Origin: Deefgea piscis
GTDB taxonomy: Bacteria > Pseudomonadota > Gammaproteobacteria > Burkholderiales > Chitinibacteraceae
NCBI RefSeq assembly: GCF_013284055.1
Contig: NZ_CP054143.1
Location: forward strand, 248,001-312,000
DNA: 64,000 nucleotides
Reading direction: 5' to 3'
Shown here: positions 35,209 to 45,299 of the stretch, piece after piece
Position numbering within the stretch: the first letter of the stretch is position 1
How the letters are laid out: every line of letters starts with the position of its first letter
The notes under the pieces: model-generated
What the model was told of the DNA's origin: nothing
The model's input: only the letters and a program-made list of their open reading frames with translations
Databases searched by the model: none
Translations under genes and position numbers: made by a program

Positions 35209-35500
35209 AATCAGCACGCGGCAGTGGCCTCACCATTTAAGGTCGTCAACCGCTCCTAGTGCCACCGGGGCGACGGTAGACGCATTGCGCGTGATGCTCA
35301 TGAATGCATCGATTAAGTGATGATTACAAGTCAGCAACAAACAAAACGCGTAAAAACCAAGGTAAAACCAGCAAAAAACCAGCTTAGTGTCAGTCAATTA
35401 CGGTTTTTTACGATACCCACATTAAATTTGCGCCTTTCATCGTGCATTTTTCCGTTAAAATTCACCCTTTAGCCGTAATTGCCTGCCGGAGACGCCCTTC
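35209..35500. promoter_or_regulatory. Leader region of the FAD/Fe-S gene
   Basis: A 292-base gap. The last 50 bases carry a plausible -10 (TTAAAATTC) and a CCGGAGACG ribosome site ahead of 35501. No hairpin or repeat is outstanding. Confidence 0.4.
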
Positions 35501-38500
35501 ATGATGGATCCCACCGCCGTGAGCCACGTGACCTCGCCTGAACGTTTGCGCGAAATTCCCTACAACTACACTTCTTTTTCCGATCGTGAAATTGTCATTC
35601 GCCTAATGGGTGAAGATGCATGGCGGGTACTGGATGAATTACGGCAAGAGCGTAAAACCGGCCGATCGGCACGGATGCTCTTTGAAGTATTAGGTGATAT
35701 TTGGGTCGTGAAACGCAATCCTTACGTCCAAGACGATTTGCTGGAAAACAATAAACGCTTACAACTGTTGGTTGAAGCGATGCATCATCGTTTGCACGAA
35801 ATTGAAAAGCGCCGCCAAAGTAATGAGCGAGTGAATATTTTACTCGCTCGCACACGGCAAGCCGTGGATGCGTTTGAACGCGAATTTCGTGACGTTGCCA
35901 TTTTGCGGAAAAAAACGCTTAAAAAAATGGCCGCCCACACCCGGCGCGACAATATCCAATTTGATGGTTTAGCGCGCGTTAGCCATGTGACGGACGCCAC
36001 CGATTGGCGCGTTGAATATCCATTTGTGGTGCTGTGCCCAGATACCGAAGCCGAAATGGCCCCCTTGGTCGCGGCCTGTATTGAGCTCGGGTTAACCGTG
36101 ATCCCACGTGGCGGCGGCACCGGTTATACCGGCGGCGCAGTGCCACTCACGCCACTCTCTGCGGTGATTAACACCGAAAAACTCGATCGCCATCAAGGCG
36201 TAGAGACGATGCGCATTGCTGGCGTGAATCACGACGTTTCCACCATTCATTGCGGCGCAGGCGTTGTCACCCGCCGCGTGATGGAAGCGGCGGAAGAAGC
36301 CGGTTTAGTGTTTGCAGTCGATCCAACTTCAGCCGATGCTTCTTGTATCGGCGGCAATGTGGCGATGAATGCCGGCGGTAAAAAAGCCGTGTTGTGGGGC
36401 ACAGCGCTCGACAATCTGGTGAGCTGGAAAATGGTCGACCCCGATGGCAATTGGTTGTTCATCGAGCGGATGGATCACAATCTGGGCAAAATCCACGATG
36501 CGCCGCAAGCGACGTTTTGCATCAGCAAGTTTAAACCCGATGGCAAAACCAAAATCGGCGAAGAAACCTTGGTAATCCCAGGGGCCAAATTTAGAAAAGA
36601 AGGCCTAGGTAAAGATGTGACCGATAAGTTTTTATCGGGTCTACCGGGGATTCAAAAAGAAGGTTGTGATGGCTTAATCACCAGTGCGCGCTTTGTTTTA
36701 CACCGCATGCCCAATCATGTTCGCACCGTGTGCTTAGAGTTTTTTGGTGAAGTAAGCCGCGCAGTACCGTCGATTGTTGAGATTAAAAATTATCTAGATG
36801 CCCATCCAACGGTTCAACTGGCGGGTTTAGAGCATTTAGATTGGCGCTATGTGCGCGCCGTGGGTTATGCCACCAAGGCCAAGAGTAAAGGCCGCCCCAA
36901 AATGGTGTTGATCGCCGATATTGTGTCGGACGATGAGCGCGCACTCGGCGAAGCCACCAGCCATGTGGTGCAGCTCGCCAACGCGCGTGGCGGCGAAGGG
37001 TTTGTTGCGGTGTTACCTGAGCAACGCAAAAAATTCTGGCTCGATCGCGCCCGCACGGCCGCCATTGCCAAGCACACCAACGCCTTTAAAATCAATGAAG
37101 ACGTGGTGATTCCACTACCACGTTTGGGCGACTATTCCGACGCGATTGAGCGCATCAATATTGAATTGTCGATTCACAATAAGCTCGAGTTACTCGACAA
37201 ACTGACGGCGTTTTTCCAGCAAGGACGCCTGCCGTTTGATACCAGCGATGCGCCAGTCAGCCACGATGTGCTCATTGGCGATCGCCGTGAATCGGCGCTG
37301 GCATTTATTGAGCGCTCACGCATTCACTGGCAATGGGTCGGTCGCAATTTGGATGATGCGTTTGAACTGTATCAAACCGCATTCCCAATGATGCCGCTAG
37401 AAAAAATCCTCGATCCGGATGAATTACCGCAAAGTGTATTTCATGCCCTGCGCGACTCAGTGCTGCGAATTTCATACAAGCGTGAATTACTCACTGATTT
37501 AGAAACGCTGTTTGGCGGGCGCACCGACAAATTAATTCTGGATGCGATTCACGCGATTCAGCAAAAAGTACTCAAAAGCCGCACCTGGATTGCGCTGCAT
37601 ATGCACGCCGGTGACGGCAATGTGCATACCAATATCCCAGTGAATTCTGACGATTACGAAATGCTGCAACGCGCACATCATGCCGTTGCCCGCATTATGC
37701 GCGTAGCGCGTGAGCTCAACGGGGTTATTTCTGGCGAGCACGGTATCGGCATTACCAAGTATGAATTCTTAACGCGCGAAGAGCTGGCACCGTTTGAAGC
37801 CTACAAGCAACGTATCGATCCAAACGGGCACTTTAACAAAGGCAAGCTCATGCCCGGCGCGGATTTGCGCGACGCGTATACGCCATCGTTTAGCCTGCTG
37901 GGCACTGAATCGCTGATTTTAGAGCAGTCAGACATCGGCAATATCAGCAATATGGTCAAAGACTGTTTGCGCTGCGGTAAATGTAAACCGGTCTGCTCAA
38001 CGCATGTACCGCGGGCGAATTTACTCTATAGCCCACGCAATAAAATCTTAGCCACGGGTTTGCTCACTGAAGCCTTCTTGTACGAAGAACAAACGCGGCG
38101 CGGTATTTCGCTCAAGCATTTTGAAGAACTCGGTGACGTGGCCGACCATTGCACCGTTTGCCATCGCTGTGTGAATCCATGTCCAGTTAAAATCGACTTT
38201 GGTGACGTGACCATTGCCATGCGTAATTTCTTACGCAAAGAAGGCAAAAAGAAATTCAATCCCGGCTCGGCGCTGGGCATGGCATTCTTGACGATGAAAG
38301 ACCCGGCCACCATCAAATTGATGCGCACTGTCATGATCGGCTGGGGCTATAAAGGCCAACGCTTGGCGCACACGCTGGCCAAACGCTTTGGCTTAATTAA
38401 AAACGTCACCAAAGCACCACCAGCGACGCTCGGCACGGCATCGCTCAAAGCACAGGTCATTCACTTTGTGAATAAACCGATGCCCGGCGGCTTACCGAAA

Positions 38501-39376
38501 AAAACCGCCCGCGCTTTACTCGATGTTGAAGACAGCAATGTGGTGCCAGTAATCCGCGATCCAAAACGCCTGAATGAAGACACTGAAGCGGTGTTTTACT
38601 TCCCAGGTTGCGGCTCAGAGCGCTTATTTAGCCAAGTCGGTTTAGCCACACAAGCCATGCTGTGGCATGTGGGCGCAACCACGGTGTTGCCACCGGGCTA
38701 CCTCTGCTGTGGGTACCCACAAACCTCGAGCGGTCAACAAGACAAGGGTGACAAAATTACGATGGATAACCGCGTGTTATTTCATCGGCTGGCTACCACC
38801 TTGAATTATCTCGACATTAAAACCGTGGTGGTGTCGTGTGGTACGTGTATGGATCAGCTGCAAAAATATCGCTTTGAAGATATTTTCCCCGGTTGCCGCC
38901 TGCTCGATATTCATGAGTATTTGCTTGAAAAAGGCGTCAAACTTGAGGGTGTGAGTGGTACCCAGTATATGTATCACGAGCCATGCCATACACCGATGAA
39001 AACCTATAAAGGCATCGATGTCGCTAATGAATTGATGGGACAACGTGTTGATCTCAATGATCGTTGCTGTGGTGAGTCCGGCACGTTTGCGGTCGCTCGC
39101 CCAGACATCTCGACGCAAGTGCGCTTCCGTAAGCAAGAAGAGATGGAAAAAGGCGCGGCTAAACTGCGTAGCGATGCCAATGACACGAAAGCCAAAGTGA
39201 AGATTCTGACTTCATGTCCGTCATGCCTGCAAGGTTTAAGCCGATATGATAATGATGCAGATACCACGGCTGATTACATTGTCATTGAAATCGCTAAAAA
39301 CGTGCTTGGCCCGAACTGGATGCCTGACTATGTCAAACAAGCCAGCCAAGGTGGTATTGAGCGCGTGTTACTCTAG
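35501..39376 (+). CDS. Large FAD/Fe-S oxidoreductase (DUF3683, GlcD-GlcF-like fusion)
   Basis: A 1291-residue single-chain enzyme. The N-terminal ~180 residues match the DUF3683 region. An FAD_binding_4 domain follows (about 185-330, with [16 protein letters not shown]), then the FAD-oxidase C domain ending [14 protein letters not shown]. Two 4Fe-4S clusters follow ([12 protein letters not shown] about residue 823; [12 protein letters not shown] about 885). Last are two CCG domains ([12 protein letters not shown] and [11 protein letters not shown]). This combines GlcD- and GlcF-like halves, so it probably oxidises a 2-hydroxy acid such as lactate or glycolate, passing electrons to quinone at the membrane. 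The true substrate of this family is not established to my knowledge. Monocistronic. Confidence 0.9.
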   Translation: MMDPTAVSHVTSPERLREIPYNYTSFSDREIVIRLMGEDAWRVLDELRQERKTGRSARMLFEVLGDIWVVKRNPYVQDDLLENNKRLQLLVEAMHHRLHEIEKRRQSNERVNILLARTRQAVDAFEREFRDVAILRKKTLKKMAAHTRRDNIQFDGLARVSHVTDATDWRVEYPFVVLCPDTEAEMAPLVAACIELGLTVIPRGGGTGYTGGAVPLTPLSAVINTEKLDRHQGVETMRIAGVNHDVSTIHCGAGVVTRRVMEAAEEAGLVFAVDPTSADASCIGGNVAMNAGGKKAVLWGTALDNLVSWKMVDPDGNWLFIERMDHNLGKIHDAPQATFCISKFKPDGKTKIGEETLVIPGAKFRKEGLGKDVTDKFLSGLPGIQKEGCDGLITSARFVLHRMPNHVRTVCLEFFGEVSRAVPSIVEIKNYLDAHPTVQLAGLEHLDWRYVRAVGYATKAKSKGRPKMVLIADIVSDDERALGEATSHVVQLANARGGEGFVAVLPEQRKKFWLDRARTAAIAKHTNAFKINEDVVIPLPRLGDYSDAIERINIELSIHNKLELLDKLTAFFQQGRLPFDTSDAPVSHDVLIGDRRESALAFIERSRIHWQWVGRNLDDAFELYQTAFPMMPLEKILDPDELPQSVFHALRDSVLRISYKRELLTDLETLFGGRTDKLILDAIHAIQQKVLKSRTWIALHMHAGDGNVHTNIPVNSDDYEMLQRAHHAVARIMRVARELNGVISGEHGIGITKYEFLTREELAPFEAYKQRIDPNGHFNKGKLMPGADLRDAYTPSFSLLGTESLILEQSDIGNISNMVKDCLRCGKCKPVCSTHVPRANLLYSPRNKILATGLLTEAFLYEEQTRRGISLKHFEELGDVADHCTVCHRCVNPCPVKIDFGDVTIAMRNFLRKEGKKKFNPGSALGMAFLTMKDPATIKLMRTVMIGWGYKGQRLAHTLAKRFGLIKNVTKAPPATLGTASLKAQVIHFVNKPMPGGLPKKTARALLDVEDSNVVPVIRDPKRLNEDTEAVFYFPGCGSERLFSQVGLATQAMLWHVGATTVLPPGYLCCGYPQTSSGQQDKGDKITMDNRVLFHRLATTLNYLDIKTVVVSCGTCMDQLQKYRFEDIFPGCRLLDIHEYLLEKGVKLEGVSGTQYMYHEPCHTPMKTYKGIDVANELMGQRVDLNDRCCGESGTFAVARPDISTQVRFRKQEEMEKGAAKLRSDANDTKAKVKILTSCPSCLQGLSRYDNDADTTADYIVIEIAKNVLGPNWMPDYVKQASQGGIERVLL

Positions 39377-39393
39377 GGTCTGTTGACGTTTGG
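39376..39393. repeat. GGGTCTGTTGACGTTTGG repeat, copy 1
   Basis: Begins at the last base of the preceding stop codon. It is identical over 17 bases to the left arm of the inverted repeat at 39429. Confidence 0.75.
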
Positions 39394-39428
39394 TCCAATA
39401 CTGCGTTACAAACTAGGTAACCCATATC

Positions 39429-39490
39429 GGGTCTGTTGACGTTTGGTTTGCCAACCGCGTTTGCGCGGATAAGCAAACGTCAACAGACCC
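39429..39490. repeat. 17-bp perfect inverted repeat, GGGTCTGTTGACGTTTG element
   Basis: Left arm 39429-39445 and right arm CAAACGTCAACAGACCC 39474-39490 are perfect complements. The 28-base interior contains its own small hairpin (CCGCG-TTTG-CGCGG). It looks like a small miniature repeat element. Confidence 0.8.
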
Positions 39491-39495
39491 TAGCA

Positions 39496-39527
39496 AGAGG
39501 GCGCGATATTTCGGCGCCCTCTTTTTT
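39496..39527 (+). terminator. Rho-independent terminator before the HIT gene
   Basis: 9-bp stem AGAGGGCGC / GCGCCCTCT with a 9-base loop, then a run of T to 39527. It terminates the FAD/Fe-S gene transcript. Confidence 0.88.
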
Positions 39528-39575
39528 AACTTCTATTTTTTGCAACGATCAGTTCGATTGCGTAGAGGATTGCTC

Positions 39576-39989
39576 ATGCAGGCCAACTGTCTACTGTGTA
39601 CCACCGAAGGTGGCGAGTTAATGTGGCAAAATGATTTTGCACGAATTATTTTGGCCGATGAGGCCGGCTATCCGGGACTATGCCGCGTGATTTTAAACGC
39701 GCATCGGGTTGAAATGACCGATTTAACGCCGTCTGAGCGAACTCAGCTAATGAACCTCGTTTGGGAAGTCGAACGCATCGTTCGGCAATGCTTAAATCCG
39801 CATAAAATTAATTTAGCCAGCTTAGGTAATATGGTGCCGCATGTGCATTGGCATATTATTCCACGCTGGGAAAATGACCCGCACTTCCCCGCGCCAATCT
39901 GGGCGCAAGTACAACGCCAAGCTGAGCCGATGGTCAGCACTGATCAACTGGCACAATTAAAACAACAATTAATGCACATCGTTGTATGA
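39576..39989 (+). CDS. HIT-family nucleotide hydrolase
   Basis: A 137-residue histidine-triad protein. The catalytic HxHxH is at 89-93 (VPHVHWHIIPRW). It starts MQANCLLC, with a CxxC pair early that may bind zinc, behind an AGAGGA ribosome site; the frame is open 12 codons further upstream without conservation. HIT proteins hydrolyse AMP-lysine, dinucleoside polyphosphates or similar; the substrate here is unknown. Its stop overlaps the next gene's start (ATGA). Confidence 0.9.
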   Translation: MQANCLLCTTEGGELMWQNDFARIILADEAGYPGLCRVILNAHRVEMTDLTPSERTQLMNLVWEVERIVRQCLNPHKINLASLGNMVPHVHWHIIPRWENDPHFPAPIWAQVQRQAEPMVSTDQLAQLKQQLMHIVV

Positions 39990-41593
39990 ATATCCCACGC
40001 CCCACTGCCATAGATGCAGCAATCGCCACGCCACCATTTCAAGACGCCAGAAGCGCCAGAGATTGGCTGAAATTACTGCCTTTAATTAATGTGCCAGTGG
40101 CGCATGCCGAAATCCGCTCAGCCATCATGGCGCTCAATCACAGCCAAATTGCGGCTTTAGATCGCCTAAAAATTATTGAGCAATTTCGCGAAACCATCCA
40201 TGTATTACAAGATGGTTTTTTAAATCGTTATACCCAAAAAGCGCTGCCACTGACCGAGATCGAGCATCAATCGTGGCAAGAGGCGCTCACGCTATGGCAA
40301 GACTTAGAGCATAGCTATGCATCGATTTGGCAAGCGGCCATTGCCGGCCAAAGTGATGTCACCGAATATATGACTTTACTGGCTGAGCGTACTTTGTATT
40401 ACAGCTTACAAGTCAATATTTGTTATATTTTGGTGCACCGTGTGATTCCAGCAGCGCAATGGGCGCAGCAATTTAGTCATTACACCCAAGCACAGCGCTT
40501 GGGGGTCGCGCAGCAAAAAGCCAAAGATAGTTTAATTACAATTGGCGGCGTCACCACGCCAGAAAATATCTTTATCCATAGTTTATTACTGTCGGCAGCG
40601 AATCCGTTTCAATACAATTTGCGCAATTTAATGTGGATTTCAGCTTGTTTAGAAGTTTTTTCTAGCCGCTGCGCCTTAGAGCATATTGCCGAAACGCTAC
40701 CGAATCGCCCAGCTTTCACCATTGATTTTGAACACCCCGCTGCGCCAGAGCGCCGTGATCGGCCGAGTAAAGACAGCGAAATGGCCATCAGCACCTTGCA
40801 ATTGGCTCAAGCGCTAAGTAAACGCATTAAATTACTCCGCCGTGGCGAAATGCCAGAAAAAATCGGCTTAGGCACGACACTCAGCCTGCTGGCCGCAGAA
40901 ACACTACTCACCGATTTATATCGTCAATGGTGTGAGCATCCCGTTGAGCGCTGTTTACCACGTCGGGCAAGCCAAAAAACCGCTCAAATCGGTTTTGGGC
41001 TGAGCAATTTACACCAATGGATGGCAATAGGCCGCTTTACGCCACCACCGCAAGCTGAAACACAAATCAGCAGCGAAGAGTTAATGCAAATTCGTTTATT
41101 TGGCCAAACGAGTGCGTCTTCGCAATCGGCACCGGTAATTCGTACCCAGCCTTGGCAGGTGATTGATGAAACCGCCACTGGTTTACGTTTAGAAGCGCCA
41201 GCAGGCGACGAGCGCATTGCCTTACAACAACTATTGATTATTCAAGACCAGCAGCAGTATTTGATGGGGCAGATTCGTTGGATTTCTGAACAAGACCAAC
41301 AACTCACCATCGGCGTGCAATTGCTACCCGGTGTGCCACAAGCGGCATCCATTCGCGCCCAAGATGCGGCGCGCTTTGGGCAAACTGATTATATGTCGGT
41401 GCTATTAGTGCCGGCGCTAGTGGCCTTAAAAGTGCCCAACTCCTTGCTACTGCCTACCGGTTGGTTTCGCCAAGGTCGATTGCTCGAATTATGGGATGGC
41501 TACCGTAAAACGCGAATTCGCTTAGTCAGTATTTTAAGTCGCGGCGCTGATTTTGAGCGCGTCCATTTTGTGGCCTCTGGGACAATGGATTAG
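39986..41593 (+). CDS. Hypothetical protein with C-terminal PilZ-like segment
   Basis: A 535-residue protein with no family I can name. Residues 1-370 look mostly helical. The C-terminal ~160 residues look like a beta-rich domain, with an R-x(6)-D-E-T-A-T-G-L-R-L pattern (QPWQVIDETATGLRLEAP) that resembles the PilZ signature R-x-D-x-S-x-x-G. This suggests, without proof, cyclic di-GMP binding. No signal peptide or membrane helix. Translationally coupled to the HIT gene by the ATGA overlap. A GGDEF cyclase elsewhere in the window could supply the ligand. Confidence 0.6.
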   Translation: MNIPRPTAIDAAIATPPFQDARSARDWLKLLPLINVPVAHAEIRSAIMALNHSQIAALDRLKIIEQFRETIHVLQDGFLNRYTQKALPLTEIEHQSWQEALTLWQDLEHSYASIWQAAIAGQSDVTEYMTLLAERTLYYSLQVNICYILVHRVIPAAQWAQQFSHYTQAQRLGVAQQKAKDSLITIGGVTTPENIFIHSLLLSAANPFQYNLRNLMWISACLEVFSSRCALEHIAETLPNRPAFTIDFEHPAAPERRDRPSKDSEMAISTLQLAQALSKRIKLLRRGEMPEKIGLGTTLSLLAAETLLTDLYRQWCEHPVERCLPRRASQKTAQIGFGLSNLHQWMAIGRFTPPPQAETQISSEELMQIRLFGQTSASSQSAPVIRTQPWQVIDETATGLRLEAPAGDERIALQQLLIIQDQQQYLMGQIRWISEQDQQLTIGVQLLPGVPQAASIRAQDAARFGQTDYMSVLLVPALVALKVPNSLLLPTGWFRQGRLLELWDGYRKTRIRLVSILSRGADFERVHFVASGTMD

Positions 41594-41611
41594 CTTCCCC
41601 TGCCAACGGCG

Positions 41612-42379
41612 CTAAAACTGAATAATTTCCCCCTGAATTAAGCGCCGTACCGCAGTTGTGGGCAACAATGCCAAGATCTGCGCCATGGTTTGCTCATCTT
41701 CGCTGGGTTTTAAATGGGTAATTAACACCTCAACGCCGGCTGGCGCTGATTTTAACTCGCGGGCCAAAGTACTCGGGCAAAGGTGTTTGGCCAATTGCGC
41801 GAGTTTGGCATTGGATTCGGCAAATGCAGTTTCAATAATCAGCAGCTTTAATTCGCTAATCTGATTCACCGCCTGCCAAAATGCGGCCCCACCAATGGTA
41901 TCGCCACTCAACACCAGCGATGCCGTTAAATTGCTCACTTGAAACGCCAATGCCGCAACCGTGTGCTCGGCGGGCAATGCCGTGATGGCCAAATCATCAA
42001 TGCAATGCGTTTGCCCCACTTCAATCGGCACATATTGCAGCAAGGGCTGCTCAGCCGATGGAATCACACTAAAGTCGGGCCAAATTAGCCAATTAAAAAT
42101 ATGCGTTTTCAGCGTTTGAATCGTCGCGGCACAAGCATGCACAATCACTGGACGCGTCCGTGCCCCCAAAGTGGCGTCGAGCAATAAGGGCAAATAGGCG
42201 ATGTGATCTAAATGAGCATGCGTGAGAAAAACGTGTTCAATTTGCAATAATTCTGCGCTACTTAACTCAGCCACGCCAGTGCCGGCATCCAGCAAAATGG
42301 TTTGATTCAATAAAAAAGCGGTGGTGTGGTGGGCGCCACCAATACCACCACTACAACCGAGTACACGCAATGAAGTCAT
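41612..42379 (-). CDS. Metallo-beta-lactamase-fold hydrolase (class II cyclic phosphodiesterase-like)
   Basis: A 255-residue MBL-fold enzyme. Metal ligands are HAHLDH (His54, His56, Asp58, His59), the mid-protein His in LPAEHTV, Asp in LSGDTIGG, and the final His in LITHLKPSED. Layout and the HTTAFLLN/DAGTG start resemble class II 3',5'-cyclic-nucleotide phosphodiesterases. Its start is 3 bases from the FHA gene stop on the same strand, so the two are one operon. cAMP or another cyclic nucleotide is a reasonable but unproved substrate. Confidence 0.82.
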   Translation of the reverse strand: MTSLRVLGCSGGIGGAHHTTAFLLNQTILLDAGTGVAELSSAELLQIEHVFLTHAHLDHIAYLPLLLDATLGARTRPVIVHACAATIQTLKTHIFNWLIWPDFSVIPSAEQPLLQYVPIEVGQTHCIDDLAITALPAEHTVAALAFQVSNLTASLVLSGDTIGGAAFWQAVNQISELKLLIIETAFAESNAKLAQLAKHLCPSTLARELKSAPAGVEVLITHLKPSEDEQTMAQILALLPTTAVRRLIQGEIIQF

Positions 42380-42382
42380 AAT

Positions 42383-42982
42383 TTACCGAAAGAAAAACGC
42401 CATTCGAATGCCTAAAATCTCAATTAAATCTTCTTCGTTTAATCGCAGCTCTGCCACCTCAAGTGGCCGCCCATTCACCACAGGGCGTTGTTGCCCTTCG
42501 CTATGGGCAATAAAAAAACCCTGCTCTCGGCGAGAAATGACCGCCACTTGCTGCCCTACTTTACCCAAGGTATTACGCTCTTTATTGAGCAATAATTCAC
42601 GCCCAGCATTCGCGCCAGTGAGTACACGAATCACTGCCTGCTTGGGTATCGATTGAGTTGGTTCGATCAACGCAGATTGTTGCCGCGGTAGTTGGCGATC
42701 ACTGATAAATTGCAAACGATATTTGGCAATTTTAATTTCATCGCCATGATTTAAAGCATGGCGTTTAATTTTTTTACCATTCACCGATGTGCCATTGGTG
42801 CTTTGTTGATCTTCAATAAAATAATGATCTCCAATGCATTCGAGCACTGCATGCACACCAGAAACGGCTAAATGATCAATATGGATTGCATTATTTGATC
42901 GACGCCCAATTAAAGTGCGCTGGGCGCTTAAATTGAATTCTTTGACCGGTTTACCTTCAAAACTTAATACTAATTTAGCCAT
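42383..42982 (-). CDS. Two-FHA-domain phosphothreonine-binding protein
   Basis: A 199-residue protein. The N-terminal FHA domain has the full binding signature: IGRRSNNAIHIDH (25-37), VSGVHAVLE (39-47) and STNGTSVNGKKI. The C-terminal half (about 110-199: VLTGANAGRELLLN, NTLGKVGQQ, VNGRPLEVAEL) looks like a second, degenerate FHA domain lacking the key Arg-Ser pair. FHA domains read phosphothreonine. It lies between a cyclic-phosphodiesterase-like enzyme and a PP2C phosphatase, both on the same strand, with no kinase in the window. Confidence 0.9.
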   Translation of the reverse strand: MAKLVLSFEGKPVKEFNLSAQRTLIGRRSNNAIHIDHLAVSGVHAVLECIGDHYFIEDQQSTNGTSVNGKKIKRHALNHGDEIKIAKYRLQFISDRQLPRQQSALIEPTQSIPKQAVIRVLTGANAGRELLLNKERNTLGKVGQQVAVISRREQGFFIAHSEGQQRPVVNGRPLEVAELRLNEEDLIEILGIRMAFFFR

Positions 42983-43145
42983 AAATCCAAACTTCCAATG
43001 CAGTAAACCCAGTGCAGTATGCTGCCTGTCAAACTAAGTCGTGAAACCATCATTGTCTTGCATCGTGGCCTCGCCTTGCCATAAAACTGAGCGCCACGCA
43101 TAAAACCTTCCAAATCCTAAATCAAGGAGTGCTGTAAATAAACGA

Positions 43146-43973
43146 CTAACTTAACCAATCACCTACTTTTTTTAATAAGCCAGTTTGCGCGGAAAAATCC
43201 CGATTAACTTTTACCAAAATCACTGAAATATTATCTTTACCACCATGGGCATTGGCTAATTCAACCAAGGTACTGGCCATTAAATTTAAATTGCACTCGG
43301 GGGCGGCCATTTGCAAAGCGATCACGTCATCGGTCAGCATATCGCTCAAGCCATCAGAGCAAAATAAATACAGATCATCGATTTCAACCGCAAAATCATG
43401 AATCTCAGCCTGCACCTCAGGGGCCACCCCAACCGCACGCGTGACTAGATTTTTATGCGGCGCATGGCGCGCATCTGCAGCACTGATTAAGCCCGCATCG
43501 ATCTGCTCTTGCAACAAGGAATGATCGTGCGACAACTGCTGCAACTGCTGCTGCCGAAATCGATAAGCCCGCGAGTCACCGACATGCGCAATCGCCACCC
43601 GATTATCAAAAAATAAACCACTAACTAAGGTCGTTCCCATGCCAGCGCATTGCGGATGTTTTTCACCGGTTTGAAAAATCATCGCGTTTGAACGATCGAT
43701 CGCGATGGTGAGCATTTCAGCGGCAATTGCCGATAGATTTTGCGAATTTTTATTGTGTAGCGCGATCATGGCCAATTGCGCCTGCATCACTTCATGCATG
43801 ACCTCAACGGCAATGCTACTGGCCACTTCTCCGGCGTTGTAACCACCCATGCCATCGGCCAAAACTAAAAAACCCAATTCGGCATCGATGCGAATCGTAT
43901 CTTCATTGTGTGAACGCAAACGCCCCACATCAGTCAGGCCCGACATCTCAAGCGCCGTGGCTAAGCTGCGCAT
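43146..43973 (-). CDS. PP2C-type serine/threonine phosphatase
   Basis: A 275-residue PPM/PP2C phosphatase that reverses Ser/Thr phosphorylation. The family motifs are intact: LTDVGRLRSHNEDT (about 14-27), VLADGMGGYNAGEVAS, AHVGDSRAYRFR, LFCSDGLSDMLTDD and GGKDNISVILV, giving the acidic metal-binding residues. It is like Stp/PphA enzymes that oppose PknB-type kinases or act with type VI secretion. It is upstream of the FHA gene by 163 bases on the same strand, so a phospho-signal reader and eraser sit together. Confidence 0.94.
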   Translation of the reverse strand: MRSLATALEMSGLTDVGRLRSHNEDTIRIDAELGFLVLADGMGGYNAGEVASSIAVEVMHEVMQAQLAMIALHNKNSQNLSAIAAEMLTIAIDRSNAMIFQTGEKHPQCAGMGTTLVSGLFFDNRVAIAHVGDSRAYRFRQQQLQQLSHDHSLLQEQIDAGLISAADARHAPHKNLVTRAVGVAPEVQAEIHDFAVEIDDLYLFCSDGLSDMLTDDVIALQMAAPECNLNLMASTLVELANAHGGKDNISVILVKVNRDFSAQTGLLKKVGDWLS

Positions 43974-44498
43974 TGGCCGCTCCTGGCTGTATCGTCATAA
44001 CGGCAAACGGCGGCGACGAAATGACCAGACGTGATGAGCGTACACCATGCGGCATCCGCAAGTGCAATCATAGTGTATCGCCAGCCCAAGCTACGCCATT
44101 GAAGCAGACGAGGATGCAAGACCGCGATAGAGGCAAGATTCACAGAATTTACTTTCACAAAAATAGCACTCACCTCGGGGGTATATTCGCACAAACTATT
44201 AAATTATTGCTGTTCAAGCCTATACATTAATAATAAAACTAACGCAGTACGGCGAGCCATCATGACGGAAAGCGATCGCGCTAACGCTTTCTTTAATGAA
44301 CGCTGCCAGTGAGATCAGCTGCGAACTGTCGGTATTCACCACAAACTTCAATTAAAGCACTCAGTCAGCCCAATAGGACAAAGGCAATTGCCCGCGTTAA
44401 CCGCAAATCAACCTGCATACTACATATTGCATGCTCTGCCTGTGCTCTAGCAAACTCGACGTGTGCAATCGCTACGGTCTGTGGCTCAAACGCGGCAT
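43974..44498. other. 525-base gap without a supported gene
   Basis: Short frames cross this gap but none has a plausible start, codon pattern or family. A hairpin-like GAAAGCG ... CGCTTTC (near 44269-44292), followed by TTTAAT, is the only structure I noticed. It may contain the PP2C promoter and old degenerate coding sequence. Confidence 0.4.
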
Positions 44499-45200
44499 TT
44501 ATGGAATTTCGGCATACGGCATACGCCGTTGGATAATCGCCGCTTTCCGCAGTAAACGCCGATCTTTACGATTTTGGTCAAAATAGCGTGGATTGGTCAC
44601 CATTGAGGCGAGTTTCGCGGATTGCGCGGCAGATAATTTTTTCGCGTCGATCCGATAATAATGCTGTGCAGCCGCTTGCGCGCCAAAAACACCATCCCCC
44701 CACTCGATCACATTCAGATAAATCTCAAAAATTCGCCGCTTATCGAGCAAAGCTTCAATCATCACCGTGAGTACCGCTTCTTCCACTTTACGCAGTGGAT
44801 TGCGACTGCCAGATAAAAATAAATTTTTTGCCAGCTGCTGCGTAATGGTCGAACCACCAGCAACAATGCGGCCTTTTTTAATATTTTTTTCCCACGCCGT
44901 TTGCAGGCCTTCCCAATCAAAACCTTCGTGATCCAAAAATTTAGCGTCTTCTGCCGCCACTAAGGCGCGCTTTAAATGCGGCGAAATTTGCTCATAATCG
45001 ACCCATTCAAACTCAAGCTGCGCCGCTGGGTTTTCGGCCTGTAGCCGTTCCAACTGTGTTTGCATAAATGCGCTATCGCTAGGATTCACCCAGCGCCACG
45101 CCAAAATATGCAAAAACATCCACACATTCCATAATAAAACCAAAATCAGCAACGCCGCCAAACCGCGCCCAAGCCAGCCGAGAATCCCCGTTTTTTTCAT
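44499..45200 (-). CDS. mtgA: Monofunctional peptidoglycan glycosyltransferase
   Basis: A 233-residue GT51 enzyme that polymerises lipid II glycan strands. A single N-terminal membrane anchor (about 13-35) precedes the catalytic domain: the catalytic Glu84 in VAAEDAKFLDHEGFD, then GGSTITQQLAKNLFLSGSR, KVEEAVLTVMIEALLDKRRIFEIYLN and GVFGAQAAAQHYY. Length matches E. coli MtgA (242). It is monocistronic; a 14-bp inverted repeat lies immediately upstream. Confidence 0.96.
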   Translation of the reverse strand: MKKTGILGWLGRGLAALLILVLLWNVWMFLHILAWRWVNPSDSAFMQTQLERLQAENPAAQLEFEWVDYEQISPHLKRALVAAEDAKFLDHEGFDWEGLQTAWEKNIKKGRIVAGGSTITQQLAKNLFLSGSRNPLRKVEEAVLTVMIEALLDKRRIFEIYLNVIEWGDGVFGAQAAAQHYYRIDAKKLSAAQSAKLASMVTNPRYFDQNRKDRRLLRKAAIIQRRMPYAEIP

Positions 45201-45213
45201 TCTTTACCTATAG

Positions 45214-45258
45214 GTATATGAATGTAGGTATTGTTAATAAACAGCTACATTCATATAC
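45214..45258. repeat. 14-bp perfect inverted repeat upstream of mtgA
   Basis: GTATATGAATGTAG (45214-45227) and CTACATTCATATAC (45245-45258) with a 17-base spacer. It begins 14 bases before the mtgA start, close enough to be an operator or a leader hairpin, or it may be a small repeat element. Confidence 0.6.
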
Positions 45259-45299
45259 AGCATTAAATTTGGTGTTATTCAGATTCAGTATTGATGATT

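Noticed and set aside
44238-44498. Short peptide frame and 75-residue frame in the gap before mtgA
   Set aside because: No ribosome site, low-quality codon pattern and no similarity I recognise.
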